A DNA stretch of 22,157 bases from ATZT02 sp046046315. Lineage in GTDB: Bacteria > Actinomycetota > Actinomycetes > S36-B12 > UBA5976. The stretch lies in assembly GCA_046046315.1 (NCBI GenBank), contig JBJOKB010000082.1, forward strand, positions 1 through 22,157, read 5' to 3'. Both the position numbers and the translations under genes were made by a program. Within the stretch, counting starts at the first letter, position 1. Every line of letters begins with the position of its first letter. The notes under the pieces are model-generated. The model did no database searches, was not told the origin of the DNA, and was given only the letters and a program-made list of their open reading frames with translations. Of the stretch, positions 16,040 through 22,157 are shown piece after piece.

Positions 16040-16698
16040 TATTTATCCACAAATTCTTTTGCCCCAGTCAAATTCTGGGGATCTAATTCAATAGTTTTTT
16101 TAAACCATTTTTGTGATTCATCTTCTCTGCCTAAATCTTTTAAAGTTTTGGCATAAACAAATCTTAATCGAGCAACTGACTCAGCTGGTTTTCCTGTGTT
16201 AAATTCAGGAATTTTAGCAAGTGCTAAACCTGCATCTTTTTGTCCTAAATCCTGTCTTGCTCCAGCAATTACCAACATTAATTCGTGGAAGTCTGATCGT
16301 TGCATTTTATTTAAATCTTTTTCATTACCGCACTCAATTGATTTTTCAGGTCTTCCTAAAGCTCTTTCACAATCTGCAATCATTGCTAAACAATCGGGTC
16401 TACCACTAATTCTTCGAGCTGTGCGCAATTCTGATAAAGCTAATTTGTAATCACCTGCATGATAAGCAGTTACTCCAACTGCTTCACGAACAATTGCTAA
16501 ACGTGATGCTGCTGCAACATTCGCCTCTTTGGCGTGCTTTAGTGCTAATTCAGGATCAGAATCTACAAATTCTCCTGCTGCAACTAAATGTCTGGAAACA
16601 AAAAGTGCCAAACCTTCGGGCAAAGTTCTTAATTCCGCTTTTATTTCAGGAGCAAGTTCTTTACCAGTAATTTCATCTGGAACTTTTAATTCATCCAT
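16039..16698 (-). CDS. Tetratricopeptide-repeat protein, conserved actinobacterial
   Basis: A 219-residue helical protein rich in Ala, Leu and Glu, with TPR-like helix pairs. Clear examples are AYHAGDYKLALSELRTARRI (about 79–98), RALGRPEKSIECG, and TLKDLGREDESQKWFKKTIE near the C-terminus, with the typical DPQNLTGA ending. No signal peptide is seen. A TPR gene just upstream of the HAD phosphatase and tlyA is usual in Actinobacteria (Rv1691 in M. tuberculosis). It is the first protein gene after the rRNA terminator. The best SD candidate, AAGGA near 16711–16715, is about 12 bases from the ATG, which is long. Function is unknown; the repeats suggest protein binding. Confidence 0.85.
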   Translation of the reverse strand: MDELKVPDEITGKELAPEIKAELRTLPEGLALFVSRHLVAAGEFVDSDPELALKHAKEANVAAASRLAIVREAVGVTAYHAGDYKLALSELRTARRISGRPDCLAMIADCERALGRPEKSIECGNEKDLNKMQRSDFHELMLVIAGARQDLGQKDAGLALAKIPEFNTGKPAESVARLRFVYAKTLKDLGREDESQKWFKKTIELDPQNLTGAKEFVDK

Positions 16699-16746
16699 GA
16701 GGAAATTACATCCTTTTCGTATTTGTTAAATCAATTTAAGCAGGTT
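16699..16746 (-). promoter_or_regulatory. Leader of the TPR-led gene run with AT-rich palindrome
   Basis: This short AT-rich stretch between the rRNA terminator and the TPR gene must hold the promoter of the run unless the terminator leaks. I see no −35/−10 pair of good quality. A near-palindrome, TTAAAT–TG–ATTTAA on the minus strand, lies at 16726–16739 and could be an operator, or chance in AT-rich DNA. Confidence 0.25.
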
Positions 16747-16786
16747 TATAAAACAAAATATCCACCTTTTTACAGGTGGATATTTT
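16747..16786 (-). terminator. Intrinsic terminator of the rRNA operon
   Basis: A perfect 13-base inverted repeat (16755–16767 and 16774–16786) has a six-base loop. On the minus strand the stem ends ATATTTT and is followed by GTTTTATA, giving a U-rich tail. It begins only about 6 bases after the 5S 3' end, as expected for an rRNA terminator. The other strand also ends in T-rich sequence, but no plus-strand gene is seen to use it. Confidence 0.9.
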
Positions 16787-16792
16787 TATATG

Positions 16793-16910
16793 TCCGGCAA
16801 CGTCCTACTCTCCCACCCGGTCTCCCGAGAAGTACCATCGGCGCTGAGAGGCTTAGCTTCCAGGTTCGGAATGGAGCTGGGCGTTTCCCTCTCGCCATGA
16901 TCACCGTAAC
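16793..16910 (-). rRNA. rrf: 5S ribosomal RNA
   Basis: About 118 bases on the minus strand, beginning near GTTACGGTGATCATGGCG and ending near GTAGGACGTTGCCGGA. Internal sequences GAGGGAAACGCCC, CATTCCGAACCTGGAAG and CCGATGGTACT are the standard conserved 5S segments in their usual order. The ends were set by comparison with actinobacterial 5S and may be off by a few bases. It lies after the 23S gene and ahead of the terminator, so the operon order is 16S–23S–5S. Confidence 0.95.
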
Positions 16911-17015
16911 TTTATTGAATTGTGTATCGGAAAAAACCAATACATAACTCGAAAACCGCATAGAGGACGCGAGTACTTCCTTTAAAAGGAATTACTTATT
17001 TAGAAGTTTGTGAAA
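16911..17015 (-). other. 23S–5S spacer with downstream arm of the 23S processing stem
   Basis: No tRNA or protein gene is seen. Bases 16948–16973 pair with 20143–20168 upstream of 23S over 26 positions, 16 of them in a perfect uninterrupted run (16958–16973) and the rest with a few G–U pairs. This forms the stem that RNase III-type processing would cut. A short palindrome, TTCCTTT–A–AAAGGAA, lies at 16977–16991. Confidence 0.75.
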
Positions 17016-21943
<4,928 letters not shown>

Positions 21944-22157
21944 AACTTTGAGATTGATCTCTAGCGACAAGAAAATAAGCTGAAATGCTTATAAATTTGT
22001 CTAACCAAAGGAATTTCATACCGTTATGCGGGCACACTAAGTACCCCCATAAACGGGGTTATTGATATTGACTTTCTCGGCACACTGTTGAGTTCTCAAG
22101 TTGCAGGCGCGCATCAAATCGGCTCTCCCGAGCTTTCTTTGCGGCTTTGTCTTAACT
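21944..22157 (-). promoter_or_regulatory. rRNA leader with boxB/boxA-like antitermination signals
   Basis: At least 214 bases of transcribed leader, running off the right edge; no convincing promoter lies inside, so it is probably further upstream. A small hairpin GCTC–GGGA–GAGC (22133–22122) is followed by CTTGAGAACTCAACAGTGTG (22100–22081), a motif common in actinobacterial rRNA leaders and comparable to boxB plus boxA. Other hairpins are CCCC–GTTTAT–GGGG (around 22045–22058), ATAAGC–ATTTCA–GCTTAT (21992–21975) and GAGAT–CA–ATCTC (21961–21950). The stretch TTAGTGTGCCC (22041–22030 region) can pair with GGAGCACATAA after the 16S 3' end, with one bulge and one mismatch, as a possible 16S processing stem. 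Confidence 0.6.

Noticed and set aside
16705..16712. A minimal start-stop ATGTAA just after AAGG upstream of the TPR gene; a similar ATGTAA follows recN.
   Set aside because: Such hexamers are expected by chance in AT-rich DNA, and nothing shows that they are translated.

Overview
The window comes from a bacterial chromosome that is AT-rich but has the gene order of an Actinobacterium. The runs TPR–HAD–small protein–tlyA–nadK–recN–pyrG–xerD and parA–scpA–scpB–rluB–aroH–cmk–der, and the block pgsA–DUF881–sbp–DUF881, match arrangements known from Mycobacterium and Streptomyces. The 16S and 23S rRNAs also look actinobacterial: the 23S is about 3.09 kb, long enough for the extra actinobacterial helix in the middle of the molecule. 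Low GC, tight packing and short intergenic gaps suggest a streamlined aquatic lineage such as the freshwater acI group (Nanopelagicales). That placement is an inference and was not tested by phylogeny.

Every supported gene lies on the minus strand, so transcription runs from high to low coordinates. From the right edge: an rRNA leader with boxB/boxA-like signals (21944–22157), 16S rRNA (about 20423–21943), a spacer without tRNA genes, 23S rRNA (about 17016–20101), 5S rRNA (about 16793–16910), and a strong intrinsic terminator (about 16747–16786).

Next is a six-gene overlapping run: TPR protein, HAD phosphatase, a 71–74-residue conserved protein, TlyA rRNA methyltransferase, NAD kinase and RecN (11592–16698). 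pyrG follows, behind a 63-base gap that holds a striking inverted repeat covering its ribosome binding site. Then come ald and xerD, overlapping by one base, behind a recognisable promoter. A gap of about 95 bases leads into an eleven-gene run with almost no spacing (1–7729): parA, scpA, scpB, rluB, aroH, cmk, der, pgsA, a DUF881 gene, sbp and a second DUF881 gene that leaves the window.

The content is housekeeping: ribosome production and maturation (rRNA, TlyA, RluB, Der), chromosome handling (RecN, XerD, ParA, ScpA, ScpB), nucleotide and cofactor supply (PyrG, Cmk, NadK), aromatic and alanine metabolism (AroH, Ald) and membrane functions (PgsA, Sbp, DUF881). I found no mobile element, CRISPR array, phage gene or defence cassette, and nothing that justifies calling a new system. 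The points most worth a second look are the pyrG leader structure, the DUF881–Sbp–DUF881 membrane module joined to cmk–der, ald occupying the usual place of a Nudix gene, and the rRNA leader and spacer signals.
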